Shown: in pieces, positions 1 through 8,374 of the stretch
How positions within the stretch are numbered: position 1 is the first letter of the stretch
How the letters are laid out: the number at the start of each line of letters is the position of its first letter
Origin: Bog-756 sp963727955
GTDB taxonomy: Bacteria; Actinomycetota; Acidimicrobiia; Acidimicrobiales; RAAP-2
Reading direction: 5' to 3'
Length of the DNA: 64,000 bases
Assembly: GCA_963727955.1 (NCBI GenBank)
Contig: CAVSII010000005.1
Coordinates: 62,001-126,000, forward strand
Translations under genes and position numbers: made by a program
Notes under the pieces: generated by a model
What the model was told of the DNA's origin: nothing
The model's input: only the letters and a program-made list of their open reading frames with translations
Databases searched by the model: none

Positions 1-737
1 GCCAGTACGTCGGTGATGACCCGGGCCGAGCCCGACGCCTCGATGAAGGCGGCAGTGGCCGGTGTGGGGCCGAACATGAACGGAGCCCTACCGTGCAATC
101 GGGCCAGCTCGTCCCACACGTCGGTGCTGCGGGGATCGAGGGCGGCCTGGACACCAAGCCGGCGGGCCAGCCCGAGCCGGGTGGCGCTGAGATCGACGGC
201 GACCACTCTCTCGTGGCCCTGGTCGACCAGCGACGCTATGGCGGCCAGCCCGATGGGTCCGCATCCGAACACGGCCACCCCGTCGCCGGGGTGCACCTCG
301 GCCTGCTCTGCGGCCCGCATTCCCACGGCCAGCGGTTCGGCCAAGGCAGCCACCTCGACAGCCAGGTCATCGGGAATGCGGTGGAGGCGACCGCGGTCGG
401 CTTCTCTGACCAGCAGAAGTGGCGTGAGACCACCCTCGGGGGATCCGTTGCCGATCCGACCGAGTTGGTCGTCTCCCGGATGTACCACCACCCTGTCGCC
501 GAGGTGGGTGGTGGTGACCTCGGGTCCGATCCACTCCACGGTGCCGGCCATCTCGTGGCCGAGGCACATGGGGGTGCCGGTCGGGCCGGCCACTCCGCCC
601 ATCTTTATGTACGAGAGGTCGGTGCCGCAGATCCCGCAGGCGGCCACCCGGACCACGACGTCACGGGGACCGGGGTCGGGATCGGCGACATCGTCGACCC
701 GGACATCGTCGGGCCCGTGGATCCGTACCTGCCGCAC
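1..737 (-). CDS. Zinc-dependent alcohol dehydrogenase (MDR family), 3' end outside the window
   Basis: Medium-chain dehydrogenase/reductase that should oxidise or reduce an alcohol/aldehyde with NAD(P). I translated the minus strand from a GTG at 737. The N-terminal GroES-like domain shows ACGICGTD (catalytic zinc Cys) and CLGHEMAG (the GHE zinc motif), followed by a Rossmann segment with VAVFGCGPIGLAA. The four-cysteine structural-zinc lobe present in the related gene at 48975-50153 is absent, so only the catalytic zinc is expected. It starts 13 nt after the VOC gene stop and is the last visible gene of a minus-strand operon beginning with the sulfotransferase. About 245 codons are present and the C-terminal part is missing. 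The substrate cannot be told from sequence. Confidence 0.85.
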   Translation of the reverse strand, partial: MRQVRIHGPDDVRVDDVADPDPGPRDVVVRVAACGICGTDLSYIKMGGVAGPTGTPMCLGHEMAGTVEWIGPEVTTTHLGDRVVVHPGDDQLGRIGNGSPEGGLTPLLLVREADRGRLHRIPDDLAVEVAALAEPLAVGMRAAEQAEVHPGDGVAVFGCGPIGLAAIASLVDQGHERVVAVDLSATRLGLARRLGVQAALDPRSTDVWDELARLHGRAPFMFGPTPATAAFIEASGSARVITDVL

Positions 738-750
738 GGGCGGGGCTCGT

Positions 751-1218
751 TCAGTCCTCTTCGGGGCGGAAGAGGTATGACCCCATGACCTCGCGCACGG
801 CGGCGTCGACGATCTCGATGCGGACACCGAGGCCATTGAGGTGGTAGGCGAAACTCACCGGGGCATCGTCACCGGCCCGACCGGCCAGCTGCAGCGGGCA
901 GCCCATGCCGGCCAGCCGGCTGCTATCGGCCGGTAGGTCATCGCTCCAGAACCCGATGTGGTGGAGATTGGAGTGCTGGTCGCACGCCCAGACGGAACCG
1001 GGGACTTCTTCGATGAGCTCGAGACGGGGTTCCTCCACCGAGTAGCAGATGGTGGTGGGAAGGACGAGATCCCGGCCCCCGCCATCGCGGTAGTCGGCGG
1101 TGTCGAGATGCATAACCGGTCCCCAGGCGACACCGAGTTGCGCGGTGAACTGGGTGCGGGCGGCAGCGATGTCGGGAACCACGATGCCGACGTGGTAGTG
1201 GGGTGTGAGCGCAGTCAT
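751..1218 (-). CDS. VOC-family (glyoxalase/bleomycin-resistance fold) protein
   Basis: 155-residue single vicinal-oxygen-chelate protein. Visible metal-ligand candidates are the His in HVGIVVPD near residue 9, the His in LHHIGFW near the middle, and the Glu in GVRIEIVD near the C-terminus. This spacing fits a two-module betaalphabetabetabeta fold with a bound divalent metal. The family includes isomerases, lyases and ring-cleaving dioxygenases, so the reaction is not predictable. It lies 3 nt after the SDR stop and 13 nt before the alcohol dehydrogenase start, which implies co-transcription and a role in the same pathway. Confidence 0.85.
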   Translation of the reverse strand: MTALTPHYHVGIVVPDIAAARTQFTAQLGVAWGPVMHLDTADYRDGGGRDLVLPTTICYSVEEPRLELIEEVPGSVWACDQHSNLHHIGFWSDDLPADSSRLAGMGCPLQLAGRAGDDAPVSFAYHLNGLGVRIEIVDAAVREVMGSYLFRPEED

Positions 1219-1221
1219 GGG

Positions 1222-1971
1222 TCAGGTGAGGAGATAGCCGCCGTCGACAACGAGTGTATGCCCGGTCACATAGCCGGCGGCTGAGCTGGCCAGGAACTGC
1301 ACGGCACCGACGATCTCGTCGGGGTTCCCCAGACGGCCCATCGGTATCCGGGCGAGCTCGGCATCGAGAAGTTCGGGAAAGGCAGCCATCGGGGCGGTCA
1401 TGGGCGTATTGATCACCCCGGGGGCCACGGCATTGACCCGGATCCCCTGGGGGTTCCACTGCTTGGCCAGGTTGCCGGTCAGCGTGGCCAGCCCGGCTTT
1501 GGCCGAGCTGTAGCCGGGGACGATCGGGATGGACCGGAAGGCGGCCAGCGACACCATGTTGATGACACTGGCCCCGCCCTCGATGGCGCTGGCCGCCAAC
1601 AGCCGGCGAAGCCCGGTGGTCAGGCGCATGGGACCGGCCAGGTTGAGGGTGAGGGCGGCGGCGAAGGTATCCGGTTCCCACTCGTCGCGGCCCCCGGGGA
1701 AATTGGCGCCGGCGTTATTGACCAGGATGTCAAGAGTGTCGAGGGCGGCGACGAACGAGTCGATGGAGGAGGGATCGGTCATTTCGACCTGGCGGTAGGA
1801 GAAGCGGGCGAGGTCGGTTTCGTAGTCGCCGGGTGCGGGGCGGGTGCCGGTGACGGTCACGGTGGCCCCGGCGGTGCTGAATGCGGTAGCCAGGGCGTGG
1901 CCGATGCCGCTGGTGCCACCGGTGACGACAACGGCCGCACCGCTGAAGTCGAAGGAGAGGTGATTGTTCAC
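1222..1971 (-). CDS. Short-chain dehydrogenase/reductase (SDR)
   Basis: 249-residue classical SDR using NAD(P). Visible motifs are the cofactor loop VVTGGTSGIGHA, the NNAG strand motif, the catalytic Tyr-x3-Lys (YSSAK), and a C-terminal substrate-loop region with APGVINTPM. The C-terminus VVDGGYLLT is typical of 3-oxoacyl-ACP-reductase-like SDRs. The GTG start overlaps the TGA of the upstream MBL-fold gene (GTGA), so translation is probably coupled. In operon context it likely acts on the same alcohol or ketone intermediate as the neighbouring alcohol dehydrogenase; the substrate is unknown. Confidence 0.9.
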   Translation of the reverse strand: MNNHLSFDFSGAAVVVTGGTSGIGHALATAFSTAGATVTVTGTRPAPGDYETDLARFSYRQVEMTDPSSIDSFVAALDTLDILVNNAGANFPGGRDEWEPDTFAAALTLNLAGPMRLTTGLRRLLAASAIEGGASVINMVSLAAFRSIPIVPGYSSAKAGLATLTGNLAKQWNPQGIRVNAVAPGVINTPMTAPMAAFPELLDAELARIPMGRLGNPDEIVGAVQFLASSAAGYVTGHTLVVDGGYLLT

Positions 1972-3212
1972 GGGCCCTCCAGGCGCTCGAGTGACCGCTT
2001 CAGCCAGGCGCTCTCCCAGAAATTGACGCTGGCGTCGAGCAAGTGGGCGGTAGCAGCGGCGGCGGTGCGCCGGGCCTCATGGTGGTGGCGATCGACGGCC
2101 AGGACGATGTCGGTCAGGTACAGGGCCTCGACCGGTTGGCCGGCATCGAGCCGAGCCCGGGCTGCGGCGATGAGTGCGTCGTCACCGGCCGCAGCCACCA
2201 GGTCGGGTGCGACCGCGGCCGGGGCGACGCCGTAGAGCTCGGTGGTGGATCGGTGATGGAACCAACCGGCGTAATTCTCCCATATGGCCCGTACATTCCA
2301 ACTGGTCCGCCCGTAGCCTTCACCTACATCGAGGCGCTCGGGAACCCGGATCTCCCGCATGAGGGTGTGGACGTCGGTCCCCGCGTTCATGCCGTCGACC
2401 GTGCGGTCGTGCACCCATTGCATGGCCTCACCCATGGCCGCTATTTCTGCGTCGATGAGGTCGGCACCGTCTACGGGGTCGAAATGACCGGTGATCAGCC
2501 GCTCGGGGTGGAGGGCGCGTACCGCTTCGAGCGAGTCGATATAACTCAGGGCGTCCCGGTAACGGTCTCCCCGGATGGTGACCAGGTTGGGAATGTGCCC
2601 GAACAGCGGCCCGAACAGATTGCCGGTGAAGGCGGTGCGTGAGTCGGGCTGCCAGACGATGAGGGCGTCGGTGGTCTCTCCGCCGGGGACCGACAACAGC
2701 ATCAGGTCCCGCCCGCCGATGGTCAGATCGAGGCGCCTCTCGAAGGTAACGGTGGGCTCGGGCCGGGCCTGGGCGGTGGCCTGGGCGCCGACCGACTCGG
2801 CGTAGGTGATGGCGGCGAGAATGGCTTCGATCCAGGCGAAGGCGGCGTTGCGCGACCGGAAGGTCTCGAGCCGTTCGTTGTCGGCCCGCCAGCGGGCGAA
2901 GTCGGCCTGGGCCACCACATCGGTGCCCTCCTCCCGCAGGCAGTCGACGCCGCCGACGTGGTCGTAGTGGCCCTGGGTCAACAGGATGGTTCGGGTGGCG
3001 CTGGGGTCGACATCGTCGTAGACCCGACGATGGAGGGGCCCTTCGAAGCCCATGCCGGTGTTGATGATGATCCGACCGCCGTCGGTGCGCAGGAGATAGC
3101 TGTTCGACAGCCCCGGCGACATCCAGATGTCGTCACCCAGGGCGACCGCCGGCTCACCGCGGGCCGGAGCGATGGCGTCGGCACCAGGTCGGCTTCGGTG
3201 GATACCGGCCAT
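1968..3212 (-). CDS. MBL-fold metallo-hydrolase with alkylsulfatase-type dimerisation region
   Basis: 414 residues. The N-terminal half is a metallo-beta-lactamase fold with the metal motif written as TQGHYDHVGG: the first His of the usual T-H-x-H-x-D-H motif is Gln. The later ligand region LITGHFDPVDG is present. The C-terminal part (about residues 285-380), including ENYAGWFHHRSTTELYG, resembles the dimerisation domain of SDS-type alkylsulfatases. A sulfate-ester or other ester hydrolase is the best guess. The gene begins one base after the sulfotransferase stop, pairing a sulfate-transfer enzyme with an alkylsulfatase-like enzyme. The Gln substitution could alter the metal site, so activity is not assured. 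Confidence 0.8.
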   Translation of the reverse strand: MAGIHRSRPGADAIAPARGEPAVALGDDIWMSPGLSNSYLLRTDGGRIIINTGMGFEGPLHRRVYDDVDPSATRTILLTQGHYDHVGGVDCLREEGTDVVAQADFARWRADNERLETFRSRNAAFAWIEAILAAITYAESVGAQATAQARPEPTVTFERRLDLTIGGRDLMLLSVPGGETTDALIVWQPDSRTAFTGNLFGPLFGHIPNLVTIRGDRYRDALSYIDSLEAVRALHPERLITGHFDPVDGADLIDAEIAAMGEAMQWVHDRTVDGMNAGTDVHTLMREIRVPERLDVGEGYGRTSWNVRAIWENYAGWFHHRSTTELYGVAPAAVAPDLVAAAGDDALIAAARARLDAGQPVEALYLTDIVLAVDRHHHEARRTAAAATAHLLDASVNFWESAWLKRSLERLEGP

Positions 3213-3213
3213 C

Positions 3214-4470
3214 TCAGGTCACCTCCCGGGTGATCTGGGGGAAAGCCTCGAAATAGAAGGCGAACCGCTGGTAGAGATCGTCGGGCTCGAGCCGGAAATC
3301 GGCCCGCAAGTCGTAGACGACCCGCCCTTCCTTGGCCCGGGGGTTGCCGTCCAGATAAGAGGTCAGCTCCGACCGTGCCCGGGTGGTGATGTCGAGGCCG
3401 GCGGCGTCGAGGATCCGGCTGGCCGTGGCCAGGTCGTCGGCCATGAACTGGCCGAATTCCACATCGACCCGCTGATCGGCCGGGATCAGGTGTGCGTCCC
3501 GGACCGCAGCCCGGAGAAGGCGTTCGATGCGGTCGCTCCAGTAGCCGGCCAGGCCGTCGGCTCCGATGGTCACCCGCCGCATGCGATCACCGTAGGCCAG
3601 CATGGTGATGGCCGACTGCAGCACGGCGACCGGGTCCCTGAGGGTGAAGGCGATGGTGGCGTCGGGGAAGGTCGAGAGCAGCGGCCCGATGTGTTCGAGG
3701 TGCTGGGGCGTCTTGAGGACCCATCGGTTCGGTCCACGCAGGTGAGTGAGCACCTGAAGCTGGCGTCGGAGGAAGGCGTAGTGGGCGTCGTGGTCGAGGC
3801 CGAAGTAGTGATCGCGCCACGCCGGTACACGGGCATGCCACTCGAGGGTGTACGAGCAGAGATCGAGGTCCATCAGTTCACAGTCCTCCTCGATGCTCCA
3901 TGGGGGACGGTCGTGCATGAGAGCAGTGAGCGGTGCCATCCTGCCGGTGACCTCGTAGGTGGCCAGGCACCGCAGGTATCGGGGGTCGATGCCATGGCGG
4001 CCGGGGCCGTCGCCGACGACGGGTGTCGGCTCGATCACCTCCCACCATGGCAGCGAGCGCAAACGGGAGTCGGCAGCCAGCAGATTGACCAGGTGGGTGG
4101 TCCCCGATCGGGGCAGCCCGACCACGATGACCGGTGGTTCGAGCTCGACGTCGAGCGCCTCCGGGTAGCGGTCGATGTAGTCCTCGAACCGCAATCGTGC
4201 CCTGAGCAGCCCTACCAGCCGGTCCCTGATGATGTAGCGGCCCAGTCCCGACAGACCGTCGTCCGCTTCGACGGCGCTGATCTGGGCGGCCAGGCGATCG
4301 AGCAGGGTTGGGTCACCGAACTCATGGAGACCGGTTGCTCGCCGGGAGTCGGCAACGATGCCGTCGATGCCGAGGTCGACTTCCAGGTCCAATGCCCACT
4401 GGTAGGTGGACAGTTCCTCCGGTGTGCGCCTCGGCTCCCGCAGGTCCCCGATCCGCACCTCGTGGGTCAC
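3214..4470 (-). CDS. PAPS-dependent sulfotransferase (Sulfotransfer_3-like)
   Basis: About 418 residues from the GTG at 4470. An upstream in-frame ATG at 4638 would add 56 Arg/Pro-rich residues that do not look like protein. The 5'-phosphosulfate loop is clear as VVGLPRSGTTHL (residues 117-128). A second conserved block, LKTPQHLEHIGPLLSTFP followed by FTLRDPVAVLQS, matches the 3'-phosphate-binding region. The family moves sulfate from PAPS to hydroxyl or amine groups of small molecules or glycolipids; the acceptor here is unknown. It heads the operon that continues with the MBL, SDR, VOC and alcohol dehydrogenase genes. 180 nt separate it from the efflux pump upstream on the same strand. Confidence 0.87.
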   Translation of the reverse strand: MTHEVRIGDLREPRRTPEELSTYQWALDLEVDLGIDGIVADSRRATGLHEFGDPTLLDRLAAQISAVEADDGLSGLGRYIIRDRLVGLLRARLRFEDYIDRYPEALDVELEPPVIVVGLPRSGTTHLVNLLAADSRLRSLPWWEVIEPTPVVGDGPGRHGIDPRYLRCLATYEVTGRMAPLTALMHDRPPWSIEEDCELMDLDLCSYTLEWHARVPAWRDHYFGLDHDAHYAFLRRQLQVLTHLRGPNRWVLKTPQHLEHIGPLLSTFPDATIAFTLRDPVAVLQSAITMLAYGDRMRRVTIGADGLAGYWSDRIERLLRAAVRDAHLIPADQRVDVEFGQFMADDLATASRILDAAGLDITTRARSELTSYLDGNPRAKEGRVVYDLRADFRLEPDDLYQRFAFYFEAFPQITREVT

Positions 4471-4650
4471 CGACCCACGGCCTTCCGACTCCGGTCGCTC
4501 AATGGTGGAGGAGTGGATCCCGGCCGAACGTCGGGAGTACCGGGACGAGCCCGGGGGCCGGAGGGGCTGGCCTGGTCGACCGTGAGGACCATACGGCAGC
4601 GCACCATATCGAAAGAATGCAGTCTCCCTTCGGCCCACACCGGCGGACCA

Positions 4651-6192
4651 TCAGTCGCTGATCCCCTCGAGCACCGTCTCCATCTCTGCGTCCTGCATCT
4701 CCGCGTCCTCCATCTCCGGTCGGCTGATTGCAGGATCGGCGCTGGGTACCCGCATGACGGCGACCACCACCCCCAGGGCCAGGGTCAGGAACACGGCTGA
4801 GCCCTTGAGCGAGGTGGCGATGGCGTGGGCCAGATTCCACTGGGCCACCGAAGGGACCGGACCGGCTCTCGTGGGCTGGGCCGCCGCGCCGTGGCCGGCG
4901 GCGGCGAACACGGTGATGAGGATGCCCAGTCCGAGCGAACCCCCCAGTTGCTGGGCCACGTTGACCAGGCCCGAGGCGGCGCCGGCGTCATCGGCGTCGA
5001 CCCCGACGATCCCCGCCGTGGTCAGGGGGACGAGAGCAGCCCCGATGCCGGTACCGAGCAGGGCCATGGGCACCATGATCTGGGGGAAGAAGGGAGTGGT
5101 CGGTGACAGCCGGCTCAGCCAGACCATGCCCACCAGGGCCACCAACACCCCACCGGTCAGCAGCCGACCGGTGCCCACACGCTGTACGAACCGGGGCACC
5201 ACCCGTACCACGGCGAACATAACCGCGGTCACCGGCAGGAAGGCCAGACCCGACTCGAGAGGGCTGTAGCCGAGCACCCCCTGGAAGAACTGGGTCATGA
5301 AGAAGAACATGGCGAACATCCCACTCACGATGAGCATCCGGGCCACGTAGGCCCCCGAGCGCTGTCGGCTGGCGAACAGCTGGAGGGGCGTGATGGGCTG
5401 CTCGGCCCGCTTCTCGTTGACCACGAAGGTGGTCAGGAGGGCGCCGCTCAGCACAAAGGAGGCCAGGGTGACAGGGGCGCCCCACCCGCGGGAGGCGGCG
5501 CTCACGAACCCGTAGACCAGGAGGGTCATCCCTACCGTCGAGGTGACCGCCCCGGCCATGTCGAAGCGACCGGGCCGGCGCTCCGTCTCGGGCAGGTACC
5601 GCGGCGCCAGGAGGACGAGGACGATGCCGATCGGCACGTTGATGAACAGCCCCCACCGCCACGAGATCCAGGTGGTCAGCATGCCGCCGAGCAGCAGCCC
5701 GACGCTGCCCCCTCCCCCGGCCACGGCGCTGTAGGCGCCGACGGCCCGCGCCCGCGCCGGTCCCTCTTCGAAGCTGATCTGGAGAAGGGCGAGGGTCGAC
5801 GGTGCGGCGATGGCGGCTCCCACGCCCTGGACGGCGCGGGCGGTCAACAGCCACGAGGCCGACTGGGCCAGGCCACCCATCATGGAGGCCAACGTGAAGA
5901 CAGCGATGCCGGCCACGAAGACCCGCCGCCGTCCGAGGATGTCACCGGCCCGGGCCCCGAGGAGCAGGAGCCCCCCGAAGGTCAGGGTGTAGGCGTTCTG
6001 CACCCAGGAGAGACCGGTCGACGAGAAGTGCAGAGCGCGGTGGATGTCGGGGAGAGCGGTGATGACGATGGTGGCGTCCAGGATGATCATCAGGTAGGTG
6101 GCCAGGATGATGGCCAGCACCACCTTGGGATTTCCCGTCGGTCGGGGTCCGGTGGGATGTCCCGGGGCGCGTTGGGTCAGGGTGGCGGGCAT
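4651..6192 (-). CDS. MFS efflux transporter, DHA2 (EmrB/QacA) type
   Basis: 513-residue proton-antiport drug exporter with about 14 predicted membrane segments. The DHA2 signatures are visible: LDATIVITALPDI in the first helix, WVQNAYTLTFGGLLLLGAR, and GDILGRRRVF in loop 2-3. The C-terminus after the last helix is acidic and repetitive (EMEDAEMQDAEME). The ATG at 6192 has a GGAGG ribosome-binding site 8 nt upstream. The gene is divergent from a TetR regulator, and three GGAGG-N3-CCTCC boxes sit in the shared promoter region. This is the standard layout for a drug-inducible pump. The substrate is unknown. Confidence 0.92.
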   Translation of the reverse strand: MPATLTQRAPGHPTGPRPTGNPKVVLAIILATYLMIILDATIVITALPDIHRALHFSSTGLSWVQNAYTLTFGGLLLLGARAGDILGRRRVFVAGIAVFTLASMMGGLAQSASWLLTARAVQGVGAAIAAPSTLALLQISFEEGPARARAVGAYSAVAGGGGSVGLLLGGMLTTWISWRWGLFINVPIGIVLVLLAPRYLPETERRPGRFDMAGAVTSTVGMTLLVYGFVSAASRGWGAPVTLASFVLSGALLTTFVVNEKRAEQPITPLQLFASRQRSGAYVARMLIVSGMFAMFFFMTQFFQGVLGYSPLESGLAFLPVTAVMFAVVRVVPRFVQRVGTGRLLTGGVLVALVGMVWLSRLSPTTPFFPQIMVPMALLGTGIGAALVPLTTAGIVGVDADDAGAASGLVNVAQQLGGSLGLGILITVFAAAGHGAAAQPTRAGPVPSVAQWNLAHAIATSLKGSAVFLTLALGVVVAVMRVPSADPAISRPEMEDAEMQDAEMETVLEGISD

Positions 6193-6235
6193 GAAGTACT
6201 CCTCCCGATCGAAGGGTGTGCTGCGGAGCTAAAGT

Positions 6236-6294
6236 GGAGGTCGCCTCCAAAAAAAGGGGAGGTTGCCTCCGATTACTATACGGAGGTAACCTCC
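6236..6294. promoter_or_regulatory. Three-box inverted-repeat operator between efflux pump and TetR gene
   Basis: Three copies of GGAGG-N3-CCTCC occur at 6236-6248, 6258-6270 and 6282-6294. The central bases are TCG, TTG and TAA, giving the consensus GGAGGTNRCCTCC, and the last copy is a perfect dyad GGAGGT-A-ACCTCC. Their centres lie 22 and 24 bp apart, about two helical turns, so bound dimers would sit on one DNA face. They lie 30 nt before the TetR start and 44 nt before the pump start. Binding by the adjacent TetR protein is inferred from position. Confidence 0.8.
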
Positions 6295-6323
6295 GATTTG
6301 CAACTTGTGAGAGAAAATCGATC

Positions 6324-6914
6324 ATGACCAGCACAGAGACGCCTTCGGAACTCCTGGCGCAGCGACCCAAGAGGGCCGACGCCCGGCGTAACTACGAGCG
6401 GCTCATCGCCGCCGGCCGGGAGGCGTTCACCGAAGACGATCGCTCCGCTTCCCTCGAAGACATCGCCCGCCGTGCCGGGGTGGGGATTGGCACCCTCTAC
6501 CGCCACTTCCCCCGTCGTCAGGATCTGCTGGAGGCCGTCTATGTGGAAGAGGTCGACGGCCTGTGCCGCTCGGCTGTCGACCTGGCCGGGGAACCGCCGT
6601 GGGAGGCCCTGGTGGCCTGGCTGCACCGGTTCGTCGACTACATGGCTACCAAGCAGGCGTTGGCCGAGGAGTTGTTGGCCTACACCGACCGCGATGCCGA
6701 CGTGTTCAAGACGTGCCGGTCAAACATGTACGCCGGGGGTGAACCGTTGCTGACCCGGGCGCAGGAGGCCCACGCCGTCCGCTCCGACACCAACATCGTC
6801 GAGGTCATCCAATTGGTCGGCGGCATCGCCAAAATCCAGACGGCCGATCCGGCCCAGCGGGACCGGTTACTCGACATGGCCCTCGACGGCCTCCGCTACC
6901 AGGGGCAGACCTGA
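6324..6914 (+). CDS. TetR/AcrR-family transcriptional regulator
   Basis: 196 residues from the ATG at 6324. The longer in-frame start upstream would read through the operator boxes and is unlikely. The N-terminal helix-turn-helix is clear: RNYERLIAAGREAF, then SLEDIARRAGVGIGTLYRHFPRRQDLLEAV. The rest is an all-helical ligand-binding and dimerisation domain with no recognisable ligand. Divergent from the DHA2 pump with three dyad boxes between them, it most likely represses the pump and itself and releases when the pump substrate binds. The HTH sequence resembles the SbtR/TetR_C_33-type regulators common in actinobacteria. Confidence 0.92.
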   Translation: MTSTETPSELLAQRPKRADARRNYERLIAAGREAFTEDDRSASLEDIARRAGVGIGTLYRHFPRRQDLLEAVYVEEVDGLCRSAVDLAGEPPWEALVAWLHRFVDYMATKQALAEELLAYTDRDADVFKTCRSNMYAGGEPLLTRAQEAHAVRSDTNIVEVIQLVGGIAKIQTADPAQRDRLLDMALDGLRYQGQT

Positions 6915-7001
6915 TCCGCTGGCTCGGGCCTGTCCGGTAGTCTCCGTGCCCGGTCGGGCCGGAGCGGTCGGGGAACCGAAACCGGCAGGGTGCGAGAGCG
7001 G

Positions 7002-7577
7002 ATGGACGGAGCCATGGACAAAGCCGACGGCGGCGAGGATGAGTTCGAGCAGCGACTCACCGCTCTGATCGGACACCCGATGGGGTCGGCTGAAGCATCG
7101 GAAGGTCCCGACCCGGTCAACCGGCCGATGATCCGTCACTGGGTCGCTGCTTTCGAGGACAACAATCCTGTGTACAGCGATGACGCCCTGGCCGCCGCCA
7201 CCCGGTTCGGGGAGGTGGTGGCGCCGCCGCTCATGCTCCAGACCTGGACGATGGCCACACCATTGATTACCGGCATCGCCGAACGCGGCGGGTCACCCGT
7301 CGAGTCGACCGGGGCCAGCCCGCTGGCCGTCTTCGACCAGGCCGGATTCGTGGGGACGCTGGCTTCCAACACCGAGTTCGACATCCTGCGTTACCTGCGT
7401 GTGGGGGAGACGGTGTCGGCCTCGACGGTCATCGAATCGATCTCGTCCCGCAAACAGACGCGCATCGGTCCGGGCTACTTCGTGACCTGGGTGACCACCT
7501 ACGTGTCCGGGTCCGGTGATGTGGTCGGTCGTCAGCGCTTCCGGATCCTCAAGTTCAAGCCGCAGGCGCCTTCATGA
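7002..7577 (+). CDS. MaoC-like hot-dog subunit with FAS1-type N-terminal domain
   Basis: About 191 residues. An ATG at 7014 and a GTG at 6990 are also possible starts. The hot-dog hydratase signature region reads AFEDNNPVYSDD: the Asp-Asn-Pro part of the hydratase-2 motif is kept, but the catalytic His position is Tyr. It therefore looks like the non-catalytic, substrate-shaping half of a two-subunit enoyl-CoA hydratase, as in actinobacterial steroid-degradation hydratases. The stop overlaps the start of the next gene (ATGA), so the two are translationally coupled and probably form a heteromer. The acyl-CoA substrate is unknown. Confidence 0.83.
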   Translation: MDGAMDKADGGEDEFEQRLTALIGHPMGSAEASEGPDPVNRPMIRHWVAAFEDNNPVYSDDALAAATRFGEVVAPPLMLQTWTMATPLITGIAERGGSPVESTGASPLAVFDQAGFVGTLASNTEFDILRYLRVGETVSASTVIESISSRKQTRIGPGYFVTWVTTYVSGSGDVVGRQRFRILKFKPQAPS

Positions 7578-8011
7578 CAGCCGGGTCACCCACCCCACCG
7601 GTCTGGAAGGACATCCGGGTGGGCCAACAGCTGCCCGACATGGTCATCGACGTGACCGCTACCCGGATCGTGGCCGGGGCCATCGCCTCTCGCGACTTCA
7701 TGCCCGTCCACCACGACCGGTCCTACGCCAACGCACAGGGTGCCCCCGACATCTTCATGAACATCCTCTCCGACACGGGTTACTGCAGCCGCTTCCTCAC
7801 CGACTGGGCCGGCCCTGAGGCAATCATCAAGAGACTGGCCATCCGGTTGGGAGTCCCGCTGTTCCCCGACACGGTGCTCACCTACTCGGGCTCGGTCACC
7901 GCCACCCGGATGGAAGAGGGGGAGGGCATCGTCGAGGTCGAGCTTCGGGCATCCACCGCACTGGGCGACCACGTGACGGGCAGTGCCGTGCTGACCCTTC
8001 CCCTCCCTTAG
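7574..8011 (+). CDS. MaoC-family enoyl-CoA hydratase, catalytic subunit
   Basis: 145 residues with a single hot-dog domain. The motif SRDFMPVHHDRSYA supplies the catalytic Asp and His of hydratase-2 enzymes, which the preceding gene lacks. The start overlaps the upstream stop by four bases (ATGA). Together the pair should hydrate a trans-2-enoyl-CoA. The closing strand contains VEVELRASTALGDHVTGSAVLTL, typical of the family. It is followed by an unusually long non-coding stretch. Confidence 0.87.
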   Translation: MTAGSPTPPVWKDIRVGQQLPDMVIDVTATRIVAGAIASRDFMPVHHDRSYANAQGAPDIFMNILSDTGYCSRFLTDWAGPEAIIKRLAIRLGVPLFPDTVLTYSGSVTATRMEEGEGIVEVELRASTALGDHVTGSAVLTLPLP

Positions 8012-8240
8012 CTGGCCGGGCCTTCCCGTCCACGACCGTCCGACCGGCGACGCCGGAGGTGCCGGTTCCCGACCGAGACGGGTCTTCGCTCGTCCCGCCC
8101 CTTGGTTGTTTGTTTTTCAAAAAATCGCCAGTTTTTCCGCCTACACCGGGAAGTTACACATTGCTCCTACACCCGAAATCGATCAGGAGAAATTATCGGG
8201 TCTAGGGCCAATGTGTTACTTGACAACCAGGGTAAGTACG

Positions 8241-8272
8241 GCCCTCTACCTCTGACGGAGAGGGTAGAGGGC
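8241..8272. repeat. Inverted repeat, 10-bp perfect outer stem
   Basis: GCCCTCTACC at 8241-8250 pairs with GGTAGAGGGC at 8263-8272. A further TCT/AGA pairing inside is interrupted by one unpaired base, leaving a small GACGG loop. There is no T-run on either side, so it is not a typical intrinsic terminator. Confidence 0.75.
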
Positions 8273-8339
8273 TCGCCCCACAGCCTCGGAGCAAGATCTG
8301 AGGTCCCGCTCGACAGGGCTGACCAAATCCACCGTACTC

Positions 8340-8354
8340 GCGACTCACAGTCGC
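8340..8354. repeat. Short hairpin GCGACT-CAC-AGTCGC
   Basis: Perfect six-base stem with a three-base loop. It lies between the two longer inverted repeats of the same interval and would form one arm of a multi-stem RNA if the region is transcribed. Confidence 0.6.
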
Positions 8355-8374
8355 ATCCAGCGGAGTTCTGCATG

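Noticed and set aside
4471..4638. Longer N-terminus for the sulfotransferase
   Set aside because: The added 56 residues are Arg/Pro/Gly-rich and not family-like; the GTG at 4470 begins the conserved chain.
3127..4800. Long plus-strand open frame opposite the sulfotransferase
   Set aside because: It is antisense to a gene with clear PAPS-binding motifs, has Gly/Pro/Arg-rich composition and no domain pattern. High GC content produces such frames.
8241..8272. Intrinsic terminator for the MaoC operon
   Set aside because: The stem is strong but no T-run follows on either strand, and it lies more than 200 bp after the stop codon.
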